Source of the DNA: Propionibacteriales bacterium
GTDB lineage: Bacteria > Actinomycetota > Actinomycetes > Propionibacteriales > Nocardioidaceae
Reading direction: 5' to 3'
Length of the DNA stretch: 64,000 nt
Assembly (NCBI GenBank): GCA_026392415.1
Contig: JAPLCC010000001.1
Coordinates: forward strand, 1-64,000
Within the stretch, counting starts at the first letter, position 1. Every line of letters begins with the position of its first letter. This document shows positions 17,826-25,342 of the stretch, one piece after another. The notes beneath the pieces were generated by a model that saw only the letters and a program-made list of their open reading frames with translations, was not told the DNA's origin and searched no databases. Position numbers and translations under genes: made by a program.

Positions 17826-18187
17826 GCCGGCATCGAGGTGCGTACAACCGGAGCGGCTCCCATAGCCCGCCATGCTGCTCGATAGACCGCCGTCGACAGG
17901 TCGTCATGGAGCTCGCCACCGAGCCCCGTAAGCATCTTGGCGCCCTCTTTGTCTGGCTGCGATGCGTATCCGACCACTGGGGTACCGGCGTTCTCGGCCC
18001 ATCCGGCCTCGTAGACGGTGCCAAAGTCGCTGCCGTCGAGAAGCGCCAGAACAGAGCTGCACTGGCGAAGCCCCTCGATGTCCGCGACTGCGACTGACTC
18101 GTCGCCCGGACCTACGTCGTGATACGGCGAGAAGACTCTCACGCCTTGAGCTAGCAGTGCATTGCGCACAAGATCGACCAGCCACAA
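17822..18187 (-). CDS. Nucleoside 2-deoxyribosyltransferase-like domain (apparently frameshifted from the upstream 2TM gene)
   Basis: 121 aa if started at TTG 18187. The block ALLDGSDFGTVYEAGWA (about residues 48-64) is the active-site region of nucleoside 2-deoxyribosyltransferases and related base hydrolases. Glu60 is the likely nucleophile and Asp51/Asp54 bind substrate. VFSPYHDVG is the usual first loop. The expected N-terminal strand (YLAAP) is missing in this frame but is present at the end of the upstream gene in the -1 frame. The native protein is therefore probably a fusion. The domain cleaves N-glycosidic bonds of nucleotides or nucleosides in known relatives. It is coupled by ATGA overlap to the QueC-like gene. 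Confidence 0.7.
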   Translation of the reverse strand: MWLVDLVRNALLAQGVRVFSPYHDVGPGDESVAVADIEGLRQCSSVLALLDGSDFGTVYEAGWAENAGTPVVGYASQPDKEGAKMLTGLGGELHDDLSTAVYRAAWRAMGAAPVVRTSMPA

Positions 18188-19272
18188 CTCCCCGAGCGTG
18201 AAGACGGGGCGGCCAGGTAAATCATCGGCACCTCATCTGTCTCGGCAGCATCGGGAAGGAACTTCACCTGTGCCGGCACGGCGCTGGACACCATGTCGCC
18301 CACCTTGAGCGAGGCGATGTCTGACTCCGTGTAGTCGAGCACCAGGCGCATGCCGTGGGTTGGCTGCGTCAGCGAGATGCGGAAGCGATGCCCGATTCTG
18401 GGCACCACCGTGCGGTAGACGTGGCGAACACGAATGGGCTTGCCTTCAAGAATCACTGCATCTCCAAGGTCTACCGAATAGGTCTGACCGTGCTTCCGAA
18501 CAGTTCGACGAATTGGCAGGTCCACCCCATCCACGCTGTACGACAGCACTTCGAACGAGCCCCGATCGCTCGGATCCGCTACACCGTCTGGGATGTACCA
18601 CGTGGACGTCGCAGGTAGGTCGTTCAGTAGCTCCCGAAACTCCACCTGATCGTCCGTGGACGCGAAGCGCTGAACCCTCGCGCTCGGCACCACGGTGTAC
18701 TCCCAGATGACCACGACATCGAACAGCAGCAGCGAAGTGCTCGATCTAGGAGCACCTGCGGTGCTCCTCTCTTCTATAGAAGAGAGCCGGACGTTGATGT
18801 CAACGTCCGACCAACGCTCGGGACTCCTGATGGCTTGAGCCATTAGTCCTGCATAGATCGCGCCGGCAAACTTCTCGTCCCCAAGCCTAAGCGCGAGCGC
18901 GTTGGTTGCCAGTTGATCGAGGAAGTCGGGCGTCGCGACACGCTTCATGTCCTGCGGTTGCGCAGCAAAGCCACGCAGGACAGCGTCGACGTAGTCCGGG
19001 ATGAGTTCCTTCTGGACGTCCCGACTCTGCTCGATCTCCACCTCTCGCCGATCACGGTTCGTGAAGAAGTCGACCGCAATGCCGATGCCACCCGTGACCA
19101 GGAGGACGTCGGACAGTCCATTCACCACAGCGACCAGGAGATGAGACACCTCGAGGCCTTGAAGCCACTCACTGAGCGCTGCGGCTAGGAGACCGAGGAT
19201 CAGAAGAAGCGCTCCAACAAGCAGGAGCTTGAGTCGGTAGATCCGAGACAGGAGGGCGGAGCGGTCTTTCAT
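18151..19272 (-). CDS. 2TM membrane protein with cytosolic domain, continuing into the deoxyribosyltransferase domain
   Basis: 373 aa as read. Two transmembrane segments lie near the N-terminus (about 14-34 and 44-67). A basic/acidic helical linker (TNRDRREVEIEQSRD) and a mixed alpha/beta domain of about 250 residues that I do not recognise follow. The reading frame then enters MIYLAAPSSRSG, the typical first strand of a deoxyribosyltransferase, before ending 12 residues later out of frame. There is no stop codon before this, so the ancestral product was most likely a membrane-tethered 2TM-sensor-deoxyribosyltransferase protein of about 470 aa. A good promoter lies directly upstream. Confidence 0.72.
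   Translation of the reverse strand: MKDRSALLSRIYRLKLLLVGALLLILGLLAAALSEWLQGLEVSHLLVAVVNGLSDVLLVTGGIGIAVDFFTNRDRREVEIEQSRDVQKELIPDYVDAVLRGFAAQPQDMKRVATPDFLDQLATNALALRLGDEKFAGAIYAGLMAQAIRSPERWSDVDINVRLSSIEERSTAGAPRSSTSLLLFDVVVIWEYTVVPSARVQRFASTDDQVEFRELLNDLPATSTWYIPDGVADPSDRGSFEVLSYSVDGVDLPIRRTVRKHGQTYSVDLGDAVILEGKPIRVRHVYRTVVPRIGHRFRISLTQPTHGMRLVLDYTESDIASLKVGDMVSSAVPAQVKFLPDAAETDEVPMIYLAAPSSRSGSCGWSILCAMHC
18188..18193 (-). other. Frameshift point in a four-G run joining the 2TM and deoxyribosyltransferase frames
   Basis: On the coding strand the 2TM frame reads TCG GGG AGT. A -1 step on the GGG codon (four G's allow full re-pairing) gives GGG GAG TTG TGG and joins SSRSG to ELWLVDLV, the expected continuation of the family. 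It may be a one-base deletion, a sequencing error in a homopolymer, or true slippage. Confidence 0.6.
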
Positions 19273-19284
19273 GTTCTGCGTATA

Positions 19285-19313
19285 CTTATAACAAATATTG
19301 CCACAATTGTGAA
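19285..19313 (-). promoter_or_regulatory. Sigma-70-like promoter of the 2TM/QueC/SagB cluster
   Basis: On the minus strand: -35 TTCACA (19308-19313), 17-bp spacer, -10 TATAAG (19285-19290). The -10 is only 12 bases from the ATG at 19272, so the transcript should be leaderless or nearly so, which fits the lack of a ribosome binding site. The palindrome CACAATTGTG (19302-19311) overlaps the -35 and is a candidate operator. Confidence 0.6.
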
Positions 19314-19517
19314 GTGTTTGAACAGCCAGTTGATCCCGACCACTGCGGGCGGCGCTGCCGCTTGGGAGTCAATCCTCGGCTTGTCGCTATCGGAGATCGA
19401 GGGCGGTGCGCGAATCTCGAGAAACTCGCACAGTGAAGACCGGTTGGGGCCGCCAGGGAGTAAGGCGCATCTATACCCGGTTCGCCCGTGCCAGCCATCT
19501 CAGTCGCGACCTCACAC

Positions 19518-20957
19518 TTAACCATCGGAATCAGTCGGAAAAGCAAGTCGATACTCCATTTGCCTAACCGCGTCGTACTTGGCCTGCGCAATTGCATACT
19601 CATGAGATCTCAGCCAGCGCCTGAACAGCCCCGAGATCAACCCGCATGCAAACCAGATTGCCGCAGCAAAGTATCCGTCATAAAAAGGAAACCCAGCCAT
19701 AGTCATTGCGGCCAATAAGGCAAGGGGTAGGGTTGTGAGCAATGAAGCTATGCGATATGGCCGTAAAGCCGCCCACCGTATCGAGTTCTGCGACAGAACT
19801 GTCAATTGGCCGACCGCAATCACGGGAAGTAACAATATGACGGCCATCGCTGCGTCGGCCTGTTCGGTCAGGTGGCGGACCAAGTCGTAGCGAACCCCGG
19901 CGCACCACCCTTCCTCACCACATAGTCCGGCAACTCTAAAGAGGCTCTTCTCGCCCGCCAACCCGGCACAAACAAACTGAACGGTCGCCACCGCGAACAT
20001 CGTCCACATGGCCAATTTGGATACGTACTTTGCAGGAGTTACAAAATCTAGAGTTTCCGGCCACAACGAGAACCGTGCGACGGCCTTGTCGCTTGCCACG
20101 TCAGATATTTGAAATACGACCATGTCTGCGGACGACTGATCGATCACCGGGTCATCACGGTCGGTATCGAGTGTCGGCGCCGACAGGAACATCATCTCCG
20201 GCGCCTTCACCCGTAGGTGCGTACTCCGAGCCCTTTGAAGGTCGAAGAAACCCACTCCAGTCTGCGGGTATGGATCATCGTATTGGTCAGGAGCATCGGA
20301 CAGTGACATATTTTCGACAACGCGAAACTTGATGAGCTCCGTCGGCTGGCTCCGCTTAGCAAGAAGCATGAACGCGTAGGAGTCCGCGAAAACCTCCAAC
20401 TCTGAACACCAAACGTCAGAGTCCAGGGCTAATGCTAGCCACCGTCTTCCGGTCTCCGAGAGCTTACTCACGTCGCGAGTAGTTGGAGCAAAAATCGACC
20501 GTGCCCCCCGCGCACTGACCCTATAACAGGACGTACCGCGCTGGTCTGGAAATGAGGCGCAGAAGACTCGAAGAAATTCGAGGACCTCACTGCTTGCGGG
20601 CTCTAAGCGGCCGCCCATCAGCCGAACTGCCTCCATTGCAAGGTAATGAGCAGCTACCGCTGAATCCACATTCCTTGATGCAACAACCGCCGACGAATCG
20701 TCGATCCTGACGTCGAGATCGAAGCTGAGGGCTTTCGGAACCACCAGCATCGGCAAGAGGAAATCGTCATGGGTGCCACCACACAGCGGTACGTGTTTCG
20801 ACAATCGATTCTTGACGTCCGCGGGAAGCGTGAGTGACATATTGCGCTCAAGGAGCGTTGCTGATTTGAAAGTAACCCGCTCGACTCGCCTGTCGTATAA
20901 CGCCGGGGTGCGTAGCAAGGCGGAAGACGCCGCCACGCGGCACTCGGCCGGCGTCAC
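19518..20957 (-). CDS. Unknown protein with large soluble N-terminus and C-terminal membrane segments
   Basis: 479 aa from a GTG that overlaps the upstream stop by one base (TAGTG). Residues 1-320 are soluble and unrecognised. About four hydrophobic segments occupy 325-460, and a charged C-terminal helix (EYAIAQAKYDAVRQMEYR) follows. The DNA is more AT-rich than its neighbours, suggesting separate acquisition. The layout, a sensor-like soluble part joined to a membrane bundle, resembles membrane-disrupting effectors, but no motif supports a specific call. Confidence 0.62.
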   Translation of the reverse strand: MTPAECRVAASSALLRTPALYDRRVERVTFKSATLLERNMSLTLPADVKNRLSKHVPLCGGTHDDFLLPMLVVPKALSFDLDVRIDDSSAVVASRNVDSAVAAHYLAMEAVRLMGGRLEPASSEVLEFLRVFCASFPDQRGTSCYRVSARGARSIFAPTTRDVSKLSETGRRWLALALDSDVWCSELEVFADSYAFMLLAKRSQPTELIKFRVVENMSLSDAPDQYDDPYPQTGVGFFDLQRARSTHLRVKAPEMMFLSAPTLDTDRDDPVIDQSSADMVVFQISDVASDKAVARFSLWPETLDFVTPAKYVSKLAMWTMFAVATVQFVCAGLAGEKSLFRVAGLCGEEGWCAGVRYDLVRHLTEQADAAMAVILLLPVIAVGQLTVLSQNSIRWAALRPYRIASLLTTLPLALLAAMTMAGFPFYDGYFAAAIWFACGLISGLFRRWLRSHEYAIAQAKYDAVRQMEYRLAFPTDSDG

Positions 20958-21433
20958 TAGGTTGAGATTTTCTTAACGGATCCGCCGCCAACTCGCCGGC
21001 TATTGGAATACCGCCGCTCTAACGCCAGGAGACCGCCTCCCGAGTAGAGTGCGACGAGTTCACTGGGGAGGCCTTTGCGAACAAGCCGCGCCCGACGATC
21101 GGCGTCTGACTTTTCGTTGCTGATTTCCCGAAGCCTGCGATTGCGCTTCTCGCCTGCAATCCACCACTCAACCGCCCCCATTAGCCCGCCCTTCGGAAAA
21201 CGCTGATACGGCAGTCGCCCTGCTAATTGGCGCTGCGGCGGCGGCAAATCCAACTCGAACCCCGGCTTGTCCGCCGCCTTCTGGGAGCCACGCATTTCGG
21301 GGCTCGCGAGCTCGGGTAGTCGTGGAGCAACCGCCCCCAAAACCACAGAACCGCAAGCCCGGCAAACTTCTGCCGCGACCTGCGTGGATTGCAGTGCTTC
21401 TGGTTGAACTGGTGTGACTTTGTCGTTCTCCAT
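20957..21433 (-). CDS. Small unknown soluble protein
   Basis: 158 aa from ATG 21433; an earlier GTG (21454) would add seven residues but lies inside a palindrome. It contains one CRACGSVV Cys pair, a Pro-rich linker (ELDLPPPQRQLAGRLPY) and a basic C-terminus. The pair of Cys alone does not make a zinc site. It is coupled to the membrane protein gene downstream (1-nt overlap), so the two likely act together. No clear ribosome binding site. Confidence 0.5.
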   Translation of the reverse strand: MENDKVTPVQPEALQSTQVAAEVCRACGSVVLGAVAPRLPELASPEMRGSQKAADKPGFELDLPPPQRQLAGRLPYQRFPKGGLMGAVEWWIAGEKRNRRLREISNEKSDADRRARLVRKGLPSELVALYSGGGLLALERRYSNSRRVGGGSVKKIST

Positions 21434-21435
21434 AT

Positions 21436-21454
21436 GTGAAACTCTGCGTTTCAC
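21436..21454. promoter_or_regulatory. Palindrome GTGAAAC-N5-GTTTCAC upstream of the 21433 gene
   Basis: Perfect 7-bp arms immediately before the ATG. The position suggests an operator at the transcription start of a leaderless message, and argues for ATG 21433 over GTG 21454 as the start. The core resembles the palindrome at 13329-13343. Confidence 0.45.
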
Positions 21455-21790
21455 TTTGGACTAGGACGCCAATCACGTCAACCCCAATCTGCTCGACAGC
21501 AGGGCCTCCGACGGTCGTGACCGCTGAAGATGCCGCTAATGTAGTTACGCCTATGTGATTTCGAGGGGCGACGCGCCGATCTGCGATCGTAGCAATCTGG
21601 GGTCGCGTCATTCGGCCCGTCACCTCATTATTCGAGCGGGCGCCACCCGCCTACCCATCCTCGCTCGCCGGTCCAAGGCCGAGGTCGCCGGCCCCCGAGC
21701 TCGGGTGTGTCGCAGGAATCGAGTACACCAGACCGCCTCACCGACTCGCTAGCAAATTGCAGAGATCGTCTTCCAGGCGTAACGGCAAGG
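21455..21790. other. Intergenic region, nothing recognised
   Basis: 336 bases between two minus-strand genes. No frame with a ribosome binding site or protein-like composition was found. It holds the promoter of the 21433 gene and probably the terminator of the 22747 gene, neither of which I could define. Confidence 0.4.
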
Positions 21791-22747
21791 TCATGTGGAT
21801 TCTGAGGAATCTGCATCCCGTTCCCACCTCCACCGCCATGCCAAGCCTGCGAACAGGCCGCCATACAGCTCTCTGAACTCGGCCGTGGCTGATGTCGTCA
21901 GTCCGAGGTCAAGGAGACGCTCCTTGCTCGGCTCCCCGGGCGCCTCCAGGTGCGTCAGTCCGCTGAATCTCCACGCGTAGACAGGCTGTTGCCCCAGAAA
22001 TAGCACTTCGAAGCTGGCGAAACGAGTCGGTTCATGGAAGGCGTTGTACTCGCCGATGAGCCATGCCTCTTCACTCGGATCCCCGGGGAAGCGAATCACG
22101 AGGTCGTAGGTCTCCCCGCGGCGCTTGGGCTGCTCGTGCCGGAACGTATGGTGAAAGCCTCCTACGATGGCCTCGGTCTCGACCGTGAAGTCAGTGCTGA
22201 TCACCTCGACCTTGGGGTTGGCGCTGTCGATCGCGAACCCTGGTGCCTCGTCGAACAGCGTGAACAAGCGGTAGTGGTGTCGGGTCTCCAGATGTCGGCC
22301 GTCGCTGACGACAGTCCTGACGTGCACAGCGTGCTGCACCACGCTGTTGTGGGACTCGGGTACCCGTAGCCCGGTCGGCGACTTTGGGTACCACCCCGTG
22401 ATCAGCTGGGTAAGGAGGTTCTCGACGGCCTTGGTGTCCCGGTCGGCGATCGCGTCGCGCTTGAGTCCCAGGGTCGCGCCAAGGGCATCACGTCGCTGGC
22501 CGAGCTGGGTCTCGCCCGCCTGGTCGTCCAGGCCGTAGATGGTGATCAGAAGTTCGGCGTCATCGTCACGGAGCGACCAGATCGCCGACTCGAGCCGCTC
22601 GCGGAGCATGTCGTAGCCCTCGCCTGGTCCGCCGAGCACGCCGACAAGTGCCTTGCATCGTGCGAATCGGTCTTTGGTGAACCCGATCCCCTTTCGGAGG
22701 AATAGCAGGTCACTGCGGACGTCTTCTGGCTCGAACCGTTTGGTCAT
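21791..22747 (-). CDS. Unknown 318-aa soluble protein
   Basis: 318 aa, no membrane segment. The N-terminal 120 residues are helical (RERLESAIWSLRDDDAELL, then GQRRDALGATLGLKRDAI) and could be a helix-turn-helix or an effector-associated helical domain. The C-terminal 190 residues are beta-rich with many aromatic residues (HVRTVVSDGRHLETRHHYR). No family recognised. It is divergent from the first gene of the integrated element, with a 20-bp palindrome between them. Confidence 0.6.
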   Translation of the reverse strand: MTKRFEPEDVRSDLLFLRKGIGFTKDRFARCKALVGVLGGPGEGYDMLRERLESAIWSLRDDDAELLITIYGLDDQAGETQLGQRRDALGATLGLKRDAIADRDTKAVENLLTQLITGWYPKSPTGLRVPESHNSVVQHAVHVRTVVSDGRHLETRHHYRLFTLFDEAPGFAIDSANPKVEVISTDFTVETEAIVGGFHHTFRHEQPKRRGETYDLVIRFPGDPSEEAWLIGEYNAFHEPTRFASFEVLFLGQQPVYAWRFSGLTHLEAPGEPSKERLLDLGLTTSATAEFRELYGGLFAGLAWRWRWERDADSSEST

Positions 22748-22851
22748 CCACTGTCCCCGCTCTCGCCTTTGATGCTGCCCGCTGCCTGCTCACCCGGCGA
22801 GCCAACTCCAACTCTTGTGTCCCGTCACTCCAACTATGTCGGAGCACCTGT

Positions 22852-22871
22852 GGAGCGTCTTTAGACGCTCC
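22852..22871. promoter_or_regulatory. Perfect 9-bp inverted repeat with 2-nt centre
   Basis: GGAGCGTCT-TT-AGACGCTCC lies 56 bases before the first gene of the element and in its divergent spacer. There is no T-run after either arm, so an operator is more likely than a terminator. It may mark the left control region of the element. Confidence 0.5.
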
Positions 22872-22926
22872 TAGCGTCCTTGCTACCGGGCCAGTTCGGA
22901 CCGGCAATGAAGACAGGAGGAGCCAG

Positions 22927-23235
22927 ATGAGCAACCTAGAGAAGGCCACTGCGAGTGGGGTGGCCCACCGCCGGGCAGTTTCCCGCGGCGAGCGGGCGTT
23001 GGATCTCGCGGTGGGCGAGATCCGCGCCGAGACCAAGCTGGCCGCGGTCAAGGTGGACGCTTCGGCCGCGTTGGCTGGTCGGATCATGGAGCGGGTGGTG
23101 GATATCGATGAATACCGCCGCGCGCTGGCCGGGAATGATGAGACCTTGAACGCCGCGTTGACCCGCATCGAGCTGGGCTTCATCGCCAAGGCCGAACGCA
23201 TCCAGCGCGGCATGGGATCGGAGTTCGGGCTGTGA
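22927..23235 (+). CDS. Small helical protein, first gene of element
   Basis: 102 aa. The ATG has a strong ribosome binding site (AGGAGG). It is predicted all-helical, charged and without membrane segments; no family recognised. Its stop overlaps the next gene's GTG (GTGA), so it opens a coupled set of three small genes. A 20-bp palindrome sits 56 bases upstream. Confidence 0.6.
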   Translation: MSNLEKATASGVAHRRAVSRGERALDLAVGEIRAETKLAAVKVDASAALAGRIMERVVDIDEYRRALAGNDETLNAALTRIELGFIAKAERIQRGMGSEFGL

Positions 23236-23561
23236 GCGGCCCCGACGCCGTAGTGGCGCTGAGCTACCTCGGTGCGGCCAGTATTGGCAGCGGCGTGGGC
23301 GGAATGGTCGCGCTCTGGGCGACCCGCACGCAGAGCCGCCTGTCCGCCAGTGCCGTCCAGATCCTGACCAGCACCCTCGAGCCGAACGACGCGCGCGCGT
23401 CGACTGATGCAGGAGACCGGGAGGCCGAGGCATTGCTGAACATGCACGTTGCTGCGGTCCGGGACCAGGTCGGGCAGTTTGCCGACGCACTGGCTGCGGG
23501 TGACCCGCTACTGCGGGCCCGGCTCCGCCGGCTGGAGCAGCAGATGCAGCGGGAGGCCTGA
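23232..23561 (+). CDS. Small protein with N-terminal membrane segment
   Basis: 109 aa from GTG. One hydrophobic segment (about residues 7-27, YLGAASIGSGVGGMVALWA), then a helical cytoplasmic part with Ala/Asp-rich sequence. It is coupled to the genes on both sides. It may form a small membrane complex with the next gene product; this is inferred from adjacency only. Confidence 0.55.
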   Translation: MSGPDAVVALSYLGAASIGSGVGGMVALWATRTQSRLSASAVQILTSTLEPNDARASTDAGDREAEALLNMHVAAVRDQVGQFADALAAGDPLLRARLRRLEQQMQREA

Positions 23562-23562
23562 G

Positions 23563-23754
23563 ATGGTGACGCTGTTCGTCTCCGTCGTGCTGCTCATCGC
23601 GGTCCTCGCGGCCAGCGGGTTGTCCTGGCTGATCTGGCAGGACTTCCGGTCTCACCCCTCTTCGGCCGGCCGACTGCTTGACGACGAGTACTGGGGTGCC
23701 CGACGGGCCATGAACGATGCCGCGAATCAGTCGTGGCGCAACCTGACGGACTAA
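23563..23754 (+). CDS. Small single-pass membrane protein
   Basis: 63 aa. The ATG is one base after the previous stop, preceded by GGGAGG. The N-terminal hydrophobic segment (residues 2-25) is followed by a short polar domain ending SWRNLTD. No family recognised; probably works with the preceding membrane protein. Confidence 0.55.
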   Translation: MVTLFVSVVLLIAVLAASGLSWLIWQDFRSHPSSAGRLLDDEYWGARRAMNDAANQSWRNLTD

Positions 23755-23758
23755 CGCC

Positions 23759-23884
23759 GTGGACAACAAATCCGAGGTTGGCGTCGAGCCACCAGGCACG
23801 CTGGCATCCAACGTGCCCAGCGTCCCGCAGACGACTCCGTGCATGACCTGGGGAGCCATTTCCGACCTCTGCGTCAACGCATAA
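23759..23884 (+). CDS. Possible 41-aa peptide
   Basis: Starts at GTG four bases after the preceding stop and ends at TAA 23884; contains VPQTTPCMTWGAISDLC. The spacing fits translational re-initiation, but there is no ribosome binding site and no known family. Confidence 0.3.
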   Translation: MDNKSEVGVEPPGTLASNVPSVPQTTPCMTWGAISDLCVNA

Positions 23885-24252
23885 GAGTACCCCTAGGCGG
23901 AATCGGGAGCGTTCTCTCGCGAGGAACGTTGTCCATTCCACAACGACATTCTTCTGGGCCAACTCATACCTATTGCCCTTTATCCGTACCTGTCTCGCTG
24001 GTTATCCGAGTGTCGCGTCGCCTGTCGCATCGCACACCACATCTATTGCATTTCTGCAAGCTTTGCGCTTTAAGTATCACCAAGCCCCGACGAGGGTCGG
24101 AGCACTGGCTTTCTGCCACGAGGTAGCGGTAACCCGCACGCCGAGTGGAGCCAGATCGCTCCGAGACGGACTCCATGCACCTGCGAAAGCGGGTGGGTGC
24201 TGTCTTCGTCATGCCTGAATCAGGAAGCGCGGGGCTGGAAGGAGGTCTTTCT
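23885..24252. other. Intergenic region upstream of the MT-A70 gene, with an inverted repeat
   Basis: 368 bases. An imperfect inverted repeat (CGTTCTCTCG / CGAGGAACG) at 23910-23928 could be a terminator stem or operator. The stretch 24030-24085 is AT-richer and probably holds the promoter of the downstream operon, but no box pair is convincing. No gene seen. Confidence 0.4.
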
Positions 24253-24858
24253 ATGTCCGACTACATCAACCCCAACCCCGGGGTGCTCACCCCGCCGGGG
24301 AAGTACCGCACCATTCTTGCCGACCCGCCGTGGGACGTGCACCAGAAGGGCCGCTACGGCGCCGGCGAGCACTACGACTTGATGACGCTCGATCAGATCG
24401 CACAGCTCCCGGTTGGCGACCTGGCCACGGACGACGCGCATCTGTGGCTGTGGGTCACCAACGCGACGCTGCGCGCTGGCTACGACATCGCCGAGAGTTG
24501 GGGCTTCACCGTGAAGTCACCGCTGACCTGGATCAAGTTCCGTCTCGGCCTCGGACCCTACCTGCGCAACTCCACTGAGCACCTCCTCCTCTGCACCCGC
24601 GGCACTGCACCGGTGCGGTTCAAGTCCCAGCCCACCTGGCTGGCTGCCCCAGTTCAGGATCACTCCCATAAGCCCGAAGAGCAGTACGCCGTCATCGAGC
24701 GGATTAGCCCTGGGCCCTACTTGGAGCTCTTCGCCCGCCGACCGCAGCCCGGATGGCACGCCTGGGGCAACCAGATCGAAAGCGACATCACCATCCCGGG
24801 CTTCCCTGTCCCGAGTGACCAGCGCCTGAACAAGCACCCTCGTGGAGGCGATCAGTGA
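24253..24858 (+). CDS. MT-A70 family adenine methyltransferase
   Basis: 201 aa; ATG chosen because GGAAGGAGG precedes it. The catalytic motif DPPW is at residues 24-27 (ILADPPWDV). The family features LWLWVTNATL and ARRPQPGWHAWGNQIESD follow. These enzymes transfer a methyl group from S-adenosylmethionine to N6 of adenine; phage and plasmid members usually modify DNA. Here it may protect the element from host restriction or mark transferred DNA. It heads the transfer operon, overlapping the next gene by one base. Confidence 0.88.
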   Translation: MSDYINPNPGVLTPPGKYRTILADPPWDVHQKGRYGAGEHYDLMTLDQIAQLPVGDLATDDAHLWLWVTNATLRAGYDIAESWGFTVKSPLTWIKFRLGLGPYLRNSTEHLLLCTRGTAPVRFKSQPTWLAAPVQDHSHKPEEQYAVIERISPGPYLELFARRPQPGWHAWGNQIESDITIPGFPVPSDQRLNKHPRGGDQ

Positions 24859-25058
24859 TGGCCGGCGTTGGAGGGTTCGACCCGACGAGCTGGTTCGTCG
24901 GAGTCGCCATGAGCCTGCTGTACGGCGCGATCGCTCTGGCAGCGGCCATCGCGATCATCCAGTACTACCTGCTGTGGATCATCGGCATCGCGCTGGTTCT
25001 CGGGATCGGGTTCCTGCTGATCCGCCTCGGTCTGTGGTGGTGGAGGCGGCCATGGTGA
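24858..25058 (+). CDS. Small two-pass membrane protein
   Basis: 66 aa, TGATG overlap with the methyltransferase stop. Two long hydrophobic segments (about residues 14-34 and 38-60) end in WWWRRPW. This position, just before a coupling-type ATPase, is where small membrane partners of transfer ATPases are often found; the role is inferred. Confidence 0.6.
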   Translation: MAGVGGFDPTSWFVGVAMSLLYGAIALAAAIAIIQYYLLWIIGIALVLGIGFLLIRLGLWWWRRPW

Positions 25059-25342
25059 GCGTGCCCAACCCATCAAACAGCCCAAGCGCCGACGACAACC
25101 ATCAAGCGCTCGAAGACCTCTGGCTCGAACGCCTGGCACGTCGCAGCAGCCGCCGCCAGGCCAAACAGCGCGCCCGTCGTGCTGGTCGCCGCATCGTGGT
25201 CGAAGCGGACACGCGTCCCCAGCCCGACACCGAACGCATGTCTCGTGCCCTGCTTGCCCTGCGTCGCCAACTCGACGCAGCAGCCGCCGAGCGCGCAGCG
25301 CGAACCGGCGACGACGCGGGCGGCGTGGAGGGGCGGTCATGA
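25052..25342 (+). CDS. Small basic protein upstream of the coupling ATPase
   Basis: 96 aa, overlapping the previous gene by 7 nt and the next by 4 nt. It has a very basic middle (RRSSRRQAKQRARRAGRR) and a helical, Ala-rich C-terminus. It probably binds nucleic acid or the ATPase. No family recognised; coupling on both sides supports it as a real gene. Confidence 0.6.
   Translation: MVSVPNPSNSPSADDNHQALEDLWLERLARRSSRRQAKQRARRAGRRIVVEADTRPQPDTERMSRALLALRRQLDAAAAERAARTGDDAGGVEGRS

Noticed and set aside
17130..17873. The QueC-like enzyme as a queuosine or archaeosine biosynthesis gene
   Set aside because: No queD, queE, folE or tgt homologue nearby, and its coupled partners are a nitroreductase and a nucleotide-processing domain.
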